NCBI RefSeq assembly: GCF_050611725.1
Contig: NZ_JBODJB010000001.1
Location: forward strand, 124,001 to 188,000
Length of the DNA stretch: 64,000 nt
Direction: 5' to 3'
From: Ferruginibacter sp050611725
GTDB lineage: Bacteria; Bacteroidota; Bacteroidia; Chitinophagales; Chitinophagaceae
Shown: one piece after another, positions 19,519 through 28,229 of the stretch
Layout of the letters: the number at the start of each line of letters is the position of its first letter
Numbering within the stretch: the stretch's first letter is position 1
Made by a program: the position numbers and the translations under genes
Notes under the pieces: model-generated
What the model was told of the DNA's origin: nothing
The model's input: the letters and a program-made list of their open reading frames with translations, nothing else
Databases searched by the model: none

Positions 19519-20517
19519 ATGCAAAAAATAAATGCCGTTATTACTTCAGTAGGTGGTTATGTTCCTGAATTCAGATTGACCAATGCAGTTTTAGAAACAC
19601 TTGTTGATACAAATGATGAATGGATAAAATCGAGAACAGGAATTGAAGAAAGAAGGATCTTAAAAGGCGAAGGATTGGCTACTTCGGATATGGGAGTACC
19701 GGCAGTTTTAGAGATTTGTAAAAAAAGAGGCATTGACCCGATGGAAATAGATTGTATGATCGTTGCTACGGTTACGCCTGATATGGTTTTCCCTTCTACA
19801 GCTAATTTGATATGTGATAAGATAGGAGCAAAAAATGCCTGGGGATTCGATCTGAGTGCGGCTTGTTCAGGATTTTTATTTGGTTTAACAACAGCTGCGT
19901 CTTTTATTGAGAGTGGCAGATATAAAAAAGTTGTGGTGGTGGGTGCCGATAAAATGAGTTCAATTGTTGATTACAGCGATAGAACAACTTGTATCATTTT
20001 TGGTGATGGTGCCGGTGCAGTTTTATTAGAACCTACTACTGAAGACATTGGTGTAAAAGACAGTATTCTTAGAAGCGATGGCAGCGGTAAAGATTTCTTA
20101 CACATGAAAGCCGGCGGTTCGTTAAAACCTGCAAGTATTGAAACAGTTACTGCAAAAGAACATTTTATTTTTCAGGACGGACAACCCGTATTCAAAGCTG
20201 CTGTTAAAGGTATGGCCGATACTGCATTTGAGTTATTAGAACGCAATAGTTTAACAGGCGATGATATTGCATGGCTTGTTCCACATCAGGCAAATAAAAG
20301 AATCATTGATGCTACTGCAAATAGGATCAATTTATCACACGAAAAAGTAATGTTGAATATTCAAAAATACGGTAACACTACTGCAGGCACTATTCCACTT
20401 TGTTTATGGGATTGGGAAAAACAATTACACAAAGGTGATAAACTTGTATTGGCTGCTTTTGGTGGTGGGTTTACCTGGGGTGCTACTTTAATTACCTGGG
20501 GGTACGATTCGAATTGA
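19519..20517 (+). CDS. fabH: 3-oxoacyl-ACP synthase III (KASIII)
   Basis: 332 residues. FabH condenses acetyl-CoA (or a branched primer) with malonyl-ACP to start fatty-acid synthesis in the cytosol. The catalytic triad is visible: Cys116 in LSAACSGF, His256 in VPHQANKR and Asn286 in KYGNTTAGT. The N-terminal WIKSRTGIEERR and the C-terminal LAAFGGGFTWGA are family signatures. It is monocistronic here, with its own promoter box; iso-fatty-acid primers would be expected in this phylum, but that is knowledge of the group, not read from the sequence. Confidence 0.96.
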   Translation: MQKINAVITSVGGYVPEFRLTNAVLETLVDTNDEWIKSRTGIEERRILKGEGLATSDMGVPAVLEICKKRGIDPMEIDCMIVATVTPDMVFPSTANLICDKIGAKNAWGFDLSAACSGFLFGLTTAASFIESGRYKKVVVVGADKMSSIVDYSDRTTCIIFGDGAGAVLLEPTTEDIGVKDSILRSDGSGKDFLHMKAGGSLKPASIETVTAKEHFIFQDGQPVFKAAVKGMADTAFELLERNSLTGDDIAWLVPHQANKRIIDATANRINLSHEKVMLNIQKYGNTTAGTIPLCLWDWEKQLHKGDKLVLAAFGGGFTWGATLITWGYDSN

Positions 20518-20564
20518 TTTGGAGATGTGAAAGTTTGGAGATGTGCTAATTTATAATTTGCTAC
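20517..20564. repeat. Period-8 word array after fabH
   Basis: Six phased octamers start at the last base of the fabH stop codon: ATTTGGAG, ATGTGAAA, GTTTGGAG, ATGTGCTA, ATTTATAA, TTTGCTAC. They fill the 50-nt gap to the convergent DinB gene. The CTAATTT/ATGTGCTA words also occur in the array at 59.8 kb. Confidence 0.6.
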
Positions 20565-20567
20565 TGT

Positions 20568-21062
20568 TTATTTTTTTGTTCTGGTATATAAGATGAAATC
20601 TGTTCCGGGAATTTTATCTACACCCAATTGATGAAATATTGTAACGATCTGTCCCCTGTGGTATGTGCCATGATTAAACATATGCATCAATACTTCAGTA
20701 ACAGGTTGTTTGAATTGTTCCTTTTTAGAATTCTGATAAGCAAACACATGTTGTAATTGATTTTCGCCGGCGGCATCCACCCACTCCTTCCATTGTAAAG
20801 ATTGTTGTTGAGATTGTTTTACTAACTCCGAAAAATTGCCTGTAAAATTTTTACTCGGCACTTCTACAAACTCTGCCAATTTCAAACGCTGCCACCAAAT
20901 TGATTCTGCATCCAATAAATGTAAAACTGTTTTGTATAAACTTGGAAAACTGTTCGGAACTTCCTGATGTATTTGTTCTTCTGTTAATAAAGATATTCTC
21001 TCGAACAATTTATTATTTGCCCATACATTATATGCTGCGTATTGCTGAAGTAATTGTTTCAT
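20568..21062 (-). CDS. DinB-family protein (putative metal-dependent hydrolase or transferase)
   Basis: 164 residues forming the four-helix DinB/YfiT-like fold. The three metal-ligand histidines are recognisable in TVLHLLDAESIWW (about residue 48) and in HMFNHGTYHRGQI (two more, about 128-137). Family members bind a divalent metal; some are thiol-dependent S-transferases, but the substrate here is unknown. Convergent with fabH. The start codon lies only 3 bp from a long inverted repeat, so its 5-prime untranslated region would contain one repeat arm. Confidence 0.88.
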   Translation of the reverse strand: MKQLLQQYAAYNVWANNKLFERISLLTEEQIHQEVPNSFPSLYKTVLHLLDAESIWWQRLKLAEFVEVPSKNFTGNFSELVKQSQQQSLQWKEWVDAAGENQLQHVFAYQNSKKEQFKQPVTEVLMHMFNHGTYHRGQIVTIFHQLGVDKIPGTDFILYTRTKK

Positions 21063-21064
21063 AG

Positions 21065-21232
21065 CCCCTCCGCCCCCTAAAGGGGGAACTTTGGTTTAAA
21101 ATTATTTGATGTTCTTTTCAATTCTTGATTGAATAATTTCATTTTTATCCAAATGCTTTTATCGTTTTACCAAAGATAAATTATTTTACAAGGTTGCATA
21201 CTTCCAAGTTTCCCCTTTAGGGGGTGGAGGGG
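21065..21232. repeat. Long inverted repeat (about 30-bp arms, about 109-bp spacer)
   Basis: The left arm, 21065-21094 (core CCCCCTAAAGGGGGAA), is nearly the reverse complement of the right arm, 21204-21232, with about three differences. Each arm is itself partly palindromic (CCCCCTAAAGGGGG). The right arm runs into the 3-prime end of the methyltransferase gene and supplies its last codons and stop. Confidence 0.75.
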
Positions 21233-22389
21233 GTTCTGGTTCCGGCATACAATTCGTATTCATACAATCTGCAATCGATCTTACTTGTATAAAATTCTAT
21301 GCGTCTGCTTGGTTTTAATCCGATCCGTTTTCCTAACTCTAAATTACCTGTAAAAATATATCCAGTATAGCCTTTGCATTGTTTTTTCATAAAATCACCC
21401 ATGCGTTTATAAGTGAATTGCAACTCAGCTTCCACTCCTAACCTATCACCATATTCAGGATTAAAATAAATAACTCCATTGCCACCTTCCGGAACAGGTG
21501 TAGTTTCAAAATCTCCCAAAGTGAATTCAATGATATCCTCTACACCTGCTGCACCGGCATTTATTTTTGAAATATTAATTGCATCACTGCTGATATCAGA
21601 TGCAATGATCTTCAATCCGGGAACTTCAATAATGATTTCGTCTAACCGTGTACATTCTTTTAAATAGATAGTTTCATTATACCCGACGATATGCATGAAT
21701 CCATAGTTGCTTCTGTATAACCCGGGCATGCGATTGGTTGCCAACAATGCAGCTTCAATCGCTACTGTAGAAGAACCACACATTGGATTTATAAAAGGTG
21801 ATTGTCTATCCCATTTCGTAGCCAGCAATGTAGATGCAGCAAGGGCTTCAAGCATCGGCGCTTTTCCTGGAATTTTTCTATAGCCATGCTTGGACAGCGT
21901 TTCACCGGATGTATCAACAAAAATTTCAGCAACAGATTCCTGCCAATATAAATGAATGACTGTTTTATCCAACTCCGGTCCGGAATTGGGTCTGGATCCT
22001 GTTTTATTTCTAAATCTGTCAACAATAGCATCTTTCACTTTTACATTAGCAAATAAAGAATTGTTGATGGTATCATTGTTCACATTACTTGTGATAGAAA
22101 AATATCCATCGGGAGCAATGATATCTTCCCATTCAAAATTAATCAACGCTTTGTACAAAGCATCTGCATTGTAAGCATTAAATTCTTTCACAGAAAATAA
22201 TACCTGACTTGCACAACGCAGATTCAGATTCAGTTTGATACAATCTTCCAGCGAACCCTTTAATTCTACGCCTGTTTTAAAAACTCTTACGGGCACAAAG
22301 CCAAGTGCTTCTATCTCTTTTTGTAGATATGGAGATAACCGATTGCTGCAGGTTACTATGATCTTACTTGTAATGTTGAAAAGGTGCAT
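21217..22389 (-). CDS. THUMP-domain class I SAM-dependent RNA methyltransferase (RlmL/YcbY-like N2-guanine type)
   Basis: 390 residues. An N-terminal ferredoxin-like/THUMP region (to about 170) recognises RNA. The methyltransferase domain has INPMCGSSTVAIEAALLA (SAM-binding) and the catalytic NPEYGDRLG, a variant of the NPPY motif used for exocyclic amine methylation. By similarity it should modify a guanine in 23S rRNA or tRNA. I place the start at the ATG 22389, because the longer frame begins with a TTG inside a -7 box. The final residues (TPSTP-stop) come from an inverted-repeat arm, so the C-terminus is repeat-derived. Confidence 0.88.
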   Translation of the reverse strand: MHLFNITSKIIVTCSNRLSPYLQKEIEALGFVPVRVFKTGVELKGSLEDCIKLNLNLRCASQVLFSVKEFNAYNADALYKALINFEWEDIIAPDGYFSITSNVNNDTINNSLFANVKVKDAIVDRFRNKTGSRPNSGPELDKTVIHLYWQESVAEIFVDTSGETLSKHGYRKIPGKAPMLEALAASTLLATKWDRQSPFINPMCGSSTVAIEAALLATNRMPGLYRSNYGFMHIVGYNETIYLKECTRLDEIIIEVPGLKIIASDISSDAINISKINAGAAGVEDIIEFTLGDFETTPVPEGGNGVIYFNPEYGDRLGVEAELQFTYKRMGDFMKKQCKGYTGYIFTGNLELGKRIGLKPSRRIEFYTSKIDCRLYEYELYAGTRTPSTP

Positions 22390-22398
22390 AATGAAGCA

Positions 22399-22406
22399 CA
22401 AAAGTA
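22399..22406 (-). promoter_or_regulatory. -7 box TACTTTTG for the RNA methyltransferase gene
   Basis: On the minus strand TACTTTTG ends 9 nt before the ATG at 22389. The predicted transcript would start within 2-4 nt of the ATG, i.e. nearly leaderless. This decides the start codon against the upstream TTG that lies within the box. Confidence 0.6.
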
Positions 22407-22419
22407 GGCAATCTCTCCG

Positions 22420-23400
22420 CTAATCGAATTTCAAAAATTTTTCTTCCTGAATTTTTTGCAACATTGGTTGAACGACGTTTAATGTATTTCCATTTAAAAC
22501 CTCGTTGTAATAGTAAAGATATTTATCGCACATTTGTGTTGAAGAGAAATTAGAAAGCACATACTCATGACATCGCTTTCTATTGAATGCATCAACATTT
22601 TTCAACGCATTGGCCAACTCAACTGAATTATCCGACAAAAAGCCCACTTCAGAATTCACTAATTCGGGTAATGACCCGTATGGCGTGGCAAACACAGGAC
22701 AACCGAAATATAAACTTTCAATGATAGCAATACCAAATGGCTCATGCCATCTCACAGGAAATAAAAATGCTTTTGAATCATTGATGATCTTATTTTTCTT
22801 TTCTCCGCCAAGCATTCCATGAAAATGTGCATTAGGAGTGAATGTAAGACGTATACCCTGATTAAAATTAAATCGTACACCACCAATAATATGGATCGGG
22901 AGCTTTGCCATACCGGCAATCTTTATTGCTCCTTTTACATTTTTTACACGCCAAGCAGCATCGCCTAAAAAATGGATGTAAGTACGTTTATTATCTAAAA
23001 CAGGAATTCCGTAATCAGCAGGGTCAATACCATTGTGTACAAAAGAATTACTTCCAAATCTTGCTGCATGATCAGCAGAAACAAAAACTGTATTGATATC
23101 AAGTTTTTTTTGCTGATGCATATTTCCGTGACGGGTAATGATATACGGCTTAAGAGGAGTTTCGTTTACGCCATGATTCAAATGTACAATATCAACATCA
23201 TCGGGAACCTGCTTATTGAAAGGTTGTGTCGGATCAAAAACCAACACATTTGCAAACGGGCAACTTGACCCAGCTGCAACGAGATAGCTAACCTTATGCC
23301 CACGAGCTGCCAACTGTTTTCCCAACCACCATATAACTCTTTCAGTACCACCATATCTGATAGCGGGAATAACGCTGTTGTTAACTATTAATACATGCAT
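22420..23400 (-). CDS. GT4-family glycosyltransferase
   Basis: 326 residues with the GT-B fold. The N-terminus carries the glycine-rich acceptor loop YGGTERVIWWLGKQLA, followed by ARGHKVSYLV. The C-terminal nucleotide-sugar domain has FLGDAAWRVKNV and the retaining-enzyme motif EPFGIAIIESLYFGCPVFAT with the expected E-x7-E pair. Such enzymes add a hexose to lipid-linked glycans at the cytoplasmic membrane. Donor and acceptor are unknown. It is the last gene of the polysaccharide block, 34 nt after rfbD. Confidence 0.9.
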   Translation of the reverse strand: MHVLIVNNSVIPAIRYGGTERVIWWLGKQLAARGHKVSYLVAAGSSCPFANVLVFDPTQPFNKQVPDDVDIVHLNHGVNETPLKPYIITRHGNMHQQKKLDINTVFVSADHAARFGSNSFVHNGIDPADYGIPVLDNKRTYIHFLGDAAWRVKNVKGAIKIAGMAKLPIHIIGGVRFNFNQGIRLTFTPNAHFHGMLGGEKKNKIINDSKAFLFPVRWHEPFGIAIIESLYFGCPVFATPYGSLPELVNSEVGFLSDNSVELANALKNVDAFNRKRCHEYVLSNFSSTQMCDKYLYYYNEVLNGNTLNVVQPMLQKIQEEKFLKFD

Positions 23401-23434
23401 GGATCTAAAATTAAGTATTAATAATAATAAAGAT

Positions 23435-24292
23435 CTACAATAAGCTGAGGCATTTTTTCAAACTGTCTTTCCAGAATGGAATTGAGATATTGAATGTTTG
23501 CTGAATAGCCGAAGTATCTAAAACCGAGTACTGTGGCCTTTTTGCAGGTGTAGGATATTGGGAAGTAGGAATAGGGTTAACAATACAATTACTTCCTGTC
23601 AACTCCTTTATTGCTGTTGCAAATTCATACCAATTGATAATACCTGAATTGGAGTAGTTGTATATGTTGGAGGTTGGAAGTTGGAAGTTGGAGTTTATAA
23701 TTTGCATAATAGCACTTGCAAGATCAGCAGCATAAGTTGGGCAACCTTGTTGATCATTTACAACATTAATACTTTCTCTCTCCTTCATCAAACGCAACAT
23801 CGTTTTCACAAAATTATTTCCGAAAGAAGAATAAACCCAAGAAGTACGAATGATAATAGAATCTGGATTATTTTTCAAAGCAAGTTGCTCTCCTTTTAAT
23901 TTACTTGCTCCATACACACCAATCGGATCTGTTAGCTGATCTTCTTTTATTGGAGTAGTGTTGGTGCCATTGAAAACATAATCGGTAGAAATATGAATGA
24001 ATTTTGTGCCGTACTCTTTGCAAACTACTGCCAGATTTGCAACTGCATCTGCATTGATCAGATACGCTTTATCAATTTCACTTTCTGCTTTATCTACTGC
24101 AGTATATGCGGCACAGTTAACACACCAGTCAATTTTATGTTGACTGAAATAATTTTTTACTTCATTGAAATCATCGATCGCCAATTCATTCTTTGTAACA
24201 AATAAAAAATCATACTGTGGATATGCAGCAGCTATCGCTTTCATCTCCTGCCCCAACTGTCCGCCGGCTCCTGTAACTAAAATGGTTGACAT
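23435..24292 (-). CDS. rfbD: dTDP-4-dehydrorhamnose reductase
   Basis: 285 residues; reduces dTDP-4-keto-L-rhamnose with NAD(P)H, the last step to dTDP-L-rhamnose. The Rossmann motif is GAGGQLGQE near residue 7. The catalytic pair is YGASKLKGE (about 129), with FIHISTDYVFNG before it. It directly follows rfbC (1 nt gap). Odd: residues around 198-207 (NSNFQLPTSN) are encoded by a 28-bp array of the heptamer TTGGAAG on the opposite strand, placed in a loop between strands. RmlA and RmlB, needed for the first steps, are not in the window. Confidence 0.95.
   Translation of the reverse strand: MSTILVTGAGGQLGQEMKAIAAAYPQYDFLFVTKNELAIDDFNEVKNYFSQHKIDWCVNCAAYTAVDKAESEIDKAYLINADAVANLAVVCKEYGTKFIHISTDYVFNGTNTTPIKEDQLTDPIGVYGASKLKGEQLALKNNPDSIIIRTSWVYSSFGNNFVKTMLRLMKERESINVVNDQQGCPTYAADLASAIMQIINSNFQLPTSNIYNYSNSGIINWYEFATAIKELTGSNCIVNPIPTSQYPTPAKRPQYSVLDTSAIQQTFNISIPFWKDSLKKCLSLL
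23667..23694. repeat. Heptamer word array inside rfbD
   Basis: TTGGAGG, TTGGAAG, TTGGAAG, TTGGAGT follow in strict 7-nt phase on the plus strand, inside the rfbD coding sequence. It is translated in rfbD as a low-complexity stretch and keeps the frame open. It is the only array found well inside a gene rather than between genes. Confidence 0.75.
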
Positions 24293-24293
24293 A

Positions 24294-24854
24294 TTATTTT
24301 CCGAATATGAAGTTACTGATACAATCGTTTAAGAGCGGATGGTTTCGATCTCTATCTGCTACGATCTGTTTCTCTGCAGGAACCCCCCAATCTATTTCAA
24401 GCACAGGATCGTTAAAAACCAAACCACCTTCACTTTGTTTATTATAAAACTGATCTACCTTATACATTACTTCGGCCGTTTCTGATATAACAGCATAGCC
24501 GTGTGCAAAGCCTTGGGGAACTAATAATTGTTTTTTATTATCGGCCGATAATTCAATGGAAAATGATTTACCATAAGTTGGCGACCCTTTTCTAATATCA
24601 ACTGCGGCATCAATAATAGCTCCGCTAAGTACTCTTATCAGCTTTGTTTGTGCGTAAGGGTTTAATTGATAATGTAACCCTCTGATAACGCCATATGTAG
24701 ATCTAGCCTGATTATCCTGTACAAATTTTATTTCTACACCTTCAGCAGAAAAGATCTTCTCATTATAACTTTCAAAAAAATAACCTCGGTCGTCTTTGTG
24801 TACAACTGGCTCAAAGATCATCAATCCGGGCAAATCTGTTTTTATAAACGGCAT
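24294..24854 (-). CDS. rfbC: dTDP-4-dehydrorhamnose 3,5-epimerase
   Basis: 186 residues, the usual RmlC length. It epimerises dTDP-4-keto-6-deoxyglucose at C3 and C5 as a cupin dimer. Motifs: FVQDNQARSTYGVIRGLHYQ with the catalytic His, AAVDIRKGSPTYGK, LVPQGFAHGY, and the catalytic Tyr in VMYKVDQFYN. It is followed by rfbD with 1 nt between them. An array of ATTAAAA heptamers overlaps its start codon and fills its upstream gap. Confidence 0.96.
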   Translation of the reverse strand: MPFIKTDLPGLMIFEPVVHKDDRGYFFESYNEKIFSAEGVEIKFVQDNQARSTYGVIRGLHYQLNPYAQTKLIRVLSGAIIDAAVDIRKGSPTYGKSFSIELSADNKKQLLVPQGFAHGYAVISETAEVMYKVDQFYNKQSEGGLVFNDPVLEIDWGVPAEKQIVADRDRNHPLLNDCISNFIFGK

Positions 24855-24890
24855 TAAGAATTAAAAATTAAAAATTAAAAATTAAAAATT
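24853..24890. repeat. Heptamer array ATTAAAA (5 units plus ATT)
   Basis: ATTAAGA followed by four perfect ATTAAAA units and a partial ATT. It starts at the rfbC start codon and fills the 5-prime side of the 59-bp gap to the upstream epimerase gene. Being upstream of rfbC in an operon, it would lie in the internal untranslated region. Confidence 0.8.
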
Positions 24891-24913
24891 ATGACTCACC
24901 AATAATCATAACT

Positions 24914-25903
24914 TTATTTTGTATATACCTTTTTAAAAAAATTAATAGTTTCTATTAACCCGTCCTGAAATCTTTTAGTTGGCTGATAATCCAATAAGCT
25001 CTTCGCTAAAGATATATCTGCCAAGGAATCTCTGATATCACCTGCTCTGGGTTCTCTGTAAGTAGGTTCAAAATCACTTTGTAGATGTTCTCTGCATTTA
25101 TTATACAGGTCATTCACAGAAAAATTTTCTCCAATGGCAACATTGTACACTTTATTGACTGCATCAGGATTATCGGTAAGCATACCTTTTACGTTTATCT
25201 GCACTGCATTTTCAACGAATGTAAAATCTCTGGTTTGTTTACCATCTCCATTAATAAAGACCGGCGTACGATGTAAAATGCCTTTTACAAACAATGGTAT
25301 CACTGCTGCATATTGTCCATCAGGATCTTGACGTGGTCCAAAAACATTAAAGTAACGAAAGCCCATAATTTTTAGGCCATACGTATTTGCAAAAACTTCT
25401 GCGTATAACTCATTCGTTTTTTTGGTAACCGCATAAGGCGAAAGACAATTGCCAACACGTGATTCTATTTTGGGTAATGTTTTTTCATCTCCATAAACAG
25501 AAGATGATGATGCATATACAAACTGTTTTACGTTATTATCAACTGCGGCCTTGAGCATATTAACAAAGCCAGATACATTTACAGCAGCAGAGCTAACGGG
25601 ATCGGCTATAGAACGTGGCACAGAGCCTAATGCAGCCTGGTGGCTTACATAGTCTATTCCGTTGCAAGCTTGCTTACAAGTTTCTGCATCACGAATATCG
25701 CCTTCAATAAATTCGAAAGCTGGATAAGTACTAAGGATATCAATATTGGATTGAAATCCGTTGGCAAAATTATCCAATACCCTCACTTTTTTTGCACCAT
25801 TCTTCAACAAATATTCAGCAATATGACTACCAATAAAGCCTGCACCTCCCGTTATAAGAAAGCTGCTGTTGCTTAGATCTTTTGTATGAAAAATTAAACT
25901 CAA
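24914..25903 (-). CDS. UDP-GlcNAc(A) C4-epimerase-like SDR (TviC/WbpP type)
   Basis: 329 residues, extended short-chain dehydrogenase. NAD-binding GGAGFIGSH near residue 20, SSSSVYG (about 129-135), and the catalytic YAVTKK (about 154). HQAALGSVPRSIADP and FRYFNVFGPRQDPDGQYAAVIP are typical of the WbpP/TviC/WbgU group, which epimerises N-acetylated UDP-hexoses at C4. Adjacency (11 nt) to the TviB-like dehydrogenase supports a UDP-GlcNAcA to UDP-GalNAcA route. A plain UDP-glucose epimerase is less likely from motifs and context. Confidence 0.85.
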   Translation of the reverse strand: MSLIFHTKDLSNSSFLITGGAGFIGSHIAEYLLKNGAKKVRVLDNFANGFQSNIDILSTYPAFEFIEGDIRDAETCKQACNGIDYVSHQAALGSVPRSIADPVSSAAVNVSGFVNMLKAAVDNNVKQFVYASSSSVYGDEKTLPKIESRVGNCLSPYAVTKKTNELYAEVFANTYGLKIMGFRYFNVFGPRQDPDGQYAAVIPLFVKGILHRTPVFINGDGKQTRDFTFVENAVQINVKGMLTDNPDAVNKVYNVAIGENFSVNDLYNKCREHLQSDFEPTYREPRAGDIRDSLADISLAKSLLDYQPTKRFQDGLIETINFFKKVYTK

Positions 25904-25914
25904 ACGTAAAAGTA

Positions 25915-27204
25915 TTAAAGGCTCCAGTAATGGCGTGTCTTGATCTTGTTTCTATAAATACCTTTCAGGTCTGCGATCATTGCAGCAGGTTTTGTAATGC
26001 CTGAAAAATAAGCATCATCTAATTGTTTATAATCATTGTGCGGAACAGTGATTACTATTGCATCATAATCATTAGCAATAACCGGTGTTAATTCAATTCC
26101 ATATTCGTGTAACAATTCATCGCTATCAGCATACGGATCTGTAAGATCAACATTCAATGAAAAAGACTTCAACTCTTTGACCACATCCGCCACTTTTGAA
26201 TTACGTATATCGCTTACGTTTTCTTTAAACGTTGCACCCATCACCAGTACTTTTGCATCTTTTACATTACCGTTACTTTGGATGATGTGCTGTAAAACTT
26301 TTTTAGCTACGTAACCAGCCATGCCGTCATTGATAGACCGTCCGGCTAAAATAACCTGACTATCATAGCCAAGTTTTTTTGATTTATATGTTAGGTAGTA
26401 TGGATCTACGCCAATACAATGACCACCAACAAGACCGGGTTGAAATTTTAGAAAATTCCATTTTGTTCCGGCTGCTTCCAATACTTCAAATGTATTGATA
26501 CCCATTTTATCAAAGATGATCGACAATTCATTCATCAATGCAATATTCAGATCACGTTGTGTGTTTTCAATAATCTTTGCTGCTTCAGCTACTTTAATAC
26601 TTGATGCTCTGTGGACACCTGCAGTAACCACCAACTCATAAACTTTTGCAATTACCTCGGCCGAATCTGCATCACAACCACTTACCACTTTTACAATTTT
26701 TGCCAGTGTATGTTCTTTATCTCCCGGGTTAATTCTTTCTGGCGAATACCCCAATTTAAAATCTGCTATATTTTTTAATCCTGACAGATCTTCAATGATC
26801 GGCAAACAATCTTCTTCAGTACAGCCGGGATATACAGTGCTTTCAAAAACCACATAATCTCCTTTTTTGATCACCTTTCCAACTGTTTCACTTGCTTTTA
26901 ATACAGGAGTAAGATCGGGAATATTATTTTCATCAACAGGAGTAGGTACTGCTACGATGAAAAAATTTGCTTTCTTTAATACATCGAGGTTATTTGTAAA
27001 TTCAATATCACATCCATCAAATGCGCTACTCTCTAATTCCTGACTTGGGTCGATCTTGTTACGCATCATATCAACACGTTTAGCATTGATATCAAAACCA
27101 ATTACTTTTATTTTTTTAGCAAATTCCAGTGCAATAGGCAACCCAACATAACCCAAACCTATTACCGCTAATTGTTTTTTCTTATCTAACAGATCCTGAT
27201 ACAT
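25915..27204 (-). CDS. Nucleotide-sugar dehydrogenase, TviB/WbpA-like (UDP-GlcNAc 6-dehydrogenase)
   Basis: 429 residues. It oxidises the C6 alcohol of a UDP-N-acetylhexosamine to the acid in two NAD+-dependent steps. The NAD motif IGLGYVGLPIALEFAK lies near residue 15, AVPTPVDENNIPDL near 105, and the catalytic Cys in GLVGGHCIGVDPYYL near 258. FESTVYPGCTEEDC and SPERINPGDKEH place it in the TviB/WbpA branch rather than with UDP-glucose dehydrogenases. Its neighbour is the matching epimerase. The short gap upstream is filled by a heptamer array. Confidence 0.9.
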   Translation of the reverse strand: MYQDLLDKKKQLAVIGLGYVGLPIALEFAKKIKVIGFDINAKRVDMMRNKIDPSQELESSAFDGCDIEFTNNLDVLKKANFFIVAVPTPVDENNIPDLTPVLKASETVGKVIKKGDYVVFESTVYPGCTEEDCLPIIEDLSGLKNIADFKLGYSPERINPGDKEHTLAKIVKVVSGCDADSAEVIAKVYELVVTAGVHRASSIKVAEAAKIIENTQRDLNIALMNELSIIFDKMGINTFEVLEAAGTKWNFLKFQPGLVGGHCIGVDPYYLTYKSKKLGYDSQVILAGRSINDGMAGYVAKKVLQHIIQSNGNVKDAKVLVMGATFKENVSDIRNSKVADVVKELKSFSLNVDLTDPYADSDELLHEYGIELTPVIANDYDAIVITVPHNDYKQLDDAYFSGITKPAAMIADLKGIYRNKIKTRHYWSL

Positions 27205-27209
27205 TAATA

Positions 27210-27237
27210 ATTGAGGATTATGAATGATGAATTATTT
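27210..27237. repeat. Heptamer array between tviB-like gene and UDP-xylose synthase gene
   Basis: Four phased heptamers: ATTGAGG, ATTATGA, ATGATGA, ATTATTT. The last overlaps the stop codon of the upstream gene (27232-27234). The array fills the whole 27-bp intergenic gap. Confidence 0.55.
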
Positions 27238-28212
27238 TTTTTCTTCAAACTCTTTTGGCATTTTGTACAATTCTTCTTTAGGCAGATTTTTGAAATAGTC
27301 ATATGTGATCTTCAAACCTTCTCCTCTTGAAACTTTCGGTTCCCAGTTCAATATTGATTTGGCTCTTGAGATATCCGGCCTTCTTTGTTTAGGATCATCT
27401 GTAGGTAAAGGCTTGTAAACGATTTTTTGGGTGGTGCCCGTAAGTTTTATGATCTCTTCTGCAAAATCTTTCAATGAAATTTCATCGGGGTTACCAATGT
27501 TTACCGGTAATGTATAATCACTCATCAGTAATTTATAAATACCATCTACCAGATCGTCTACATAACAAAAGCTTCTCGTTTGTGAGCCATCACCAAATAC
27601 CGTCAGATCTTCGCCTCGTAATGCCTGTCCGATAAATGCAGGTAAAGCCCTCCCATCGTTCAATCGCATTCGTGGACCATAGGTATTAAATATCCTGATG
27701 ATCCTTGTTTCAACGCCATGATAAGTATGATAAGCCATTGTAATAGCTTCCTGAAAACGTTTTGCTTCGTCATATACGCCACGTGGCCCTACGGGATTTA
27801 CATTACCCCAGTACTCTTCAGTTTGCGGATGCACTAACGGATCGCCATATACCTCACTCGTACTGGCTACTAATATTCTTGCTTTTTTTTCTTTAGCAAG
27901 GCCTAAACAATTATGTGTACCAAGCGAACCAACCTTTAAGGTTTGAATTGGAATTTTTAGATAATCGATCGGACTTGCAGGTGAGGCAAAATGAAGAATG
28001 TAATCAAGTTCACCATTAACATGAATAAACTTAGAAACATCATGATTGTAGAACTCAAAATTTTCTAACGGAAAAAGGTGCTCAATATTTTTAAGATCGC
28101 CGGTAATAAGATTATCCATCGCAATTACATGAAAGCCTTCTTTGATGAAGCGATCACATAAATGTGAACCTAAAAAACCGGCAGCCCCGGTGATGAGTAT
28201 TCTTTTTTTCAT
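27232..28212 (-). CDS. UDP-glucuronate decarboxylase (UDP-xylose synthase)
   Basis: 326 residues, extended SDR. NAD-binding GAAGFLGSHLCDRF near residue 8, then HFASPASPIDYLKIP, ASTSEVYGDP and the catalytic YDEAKR. NTYGPRMRLNDGR and FGDGSQTRSFCYVDDLV are highly specific to UXS enzymes. It removes CO2 from UDP-glucuronate to make UDP-xylose (NAD+ recycled). Substrate is supplied by the neighbouring Ugd, 17 nt upstream in the operon. The C-terminus ends in a lysine/glutamate-rich tail. Confidence 0.94.
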   Translation of the reverse strand: MKKRILITGAAGFLGSHLCDRFIKEGFHVIAMDNLITGDLKNIEHLFPLENFEFYNHDVSKFIHVNGELDYILHFASPASPIDYLKIPIQTLKVGSLGTHNCLGLAKEKKARILVASTSEVYGDPLVHPQTEEYWGNVNPVGPRGVYDEAKRFQEAITMAYHTYHGVETRIIRIFNTYGPRMRLNDGRALPAFIGQALRGEDLTVFGDGSQTRSFCYVDDLVDGIYKLLMSDYTLPVNIGNPDEISLKDFAEEIIKLTGTTQKIVYKPLPTDDPKQRRPDISRAKSILNWEPKVSRGEGLKITYDYFKNLPKEELYKMPKEFEEKK

Positions 28213-28229
28213 TAGAGGTTTATTGTTGT

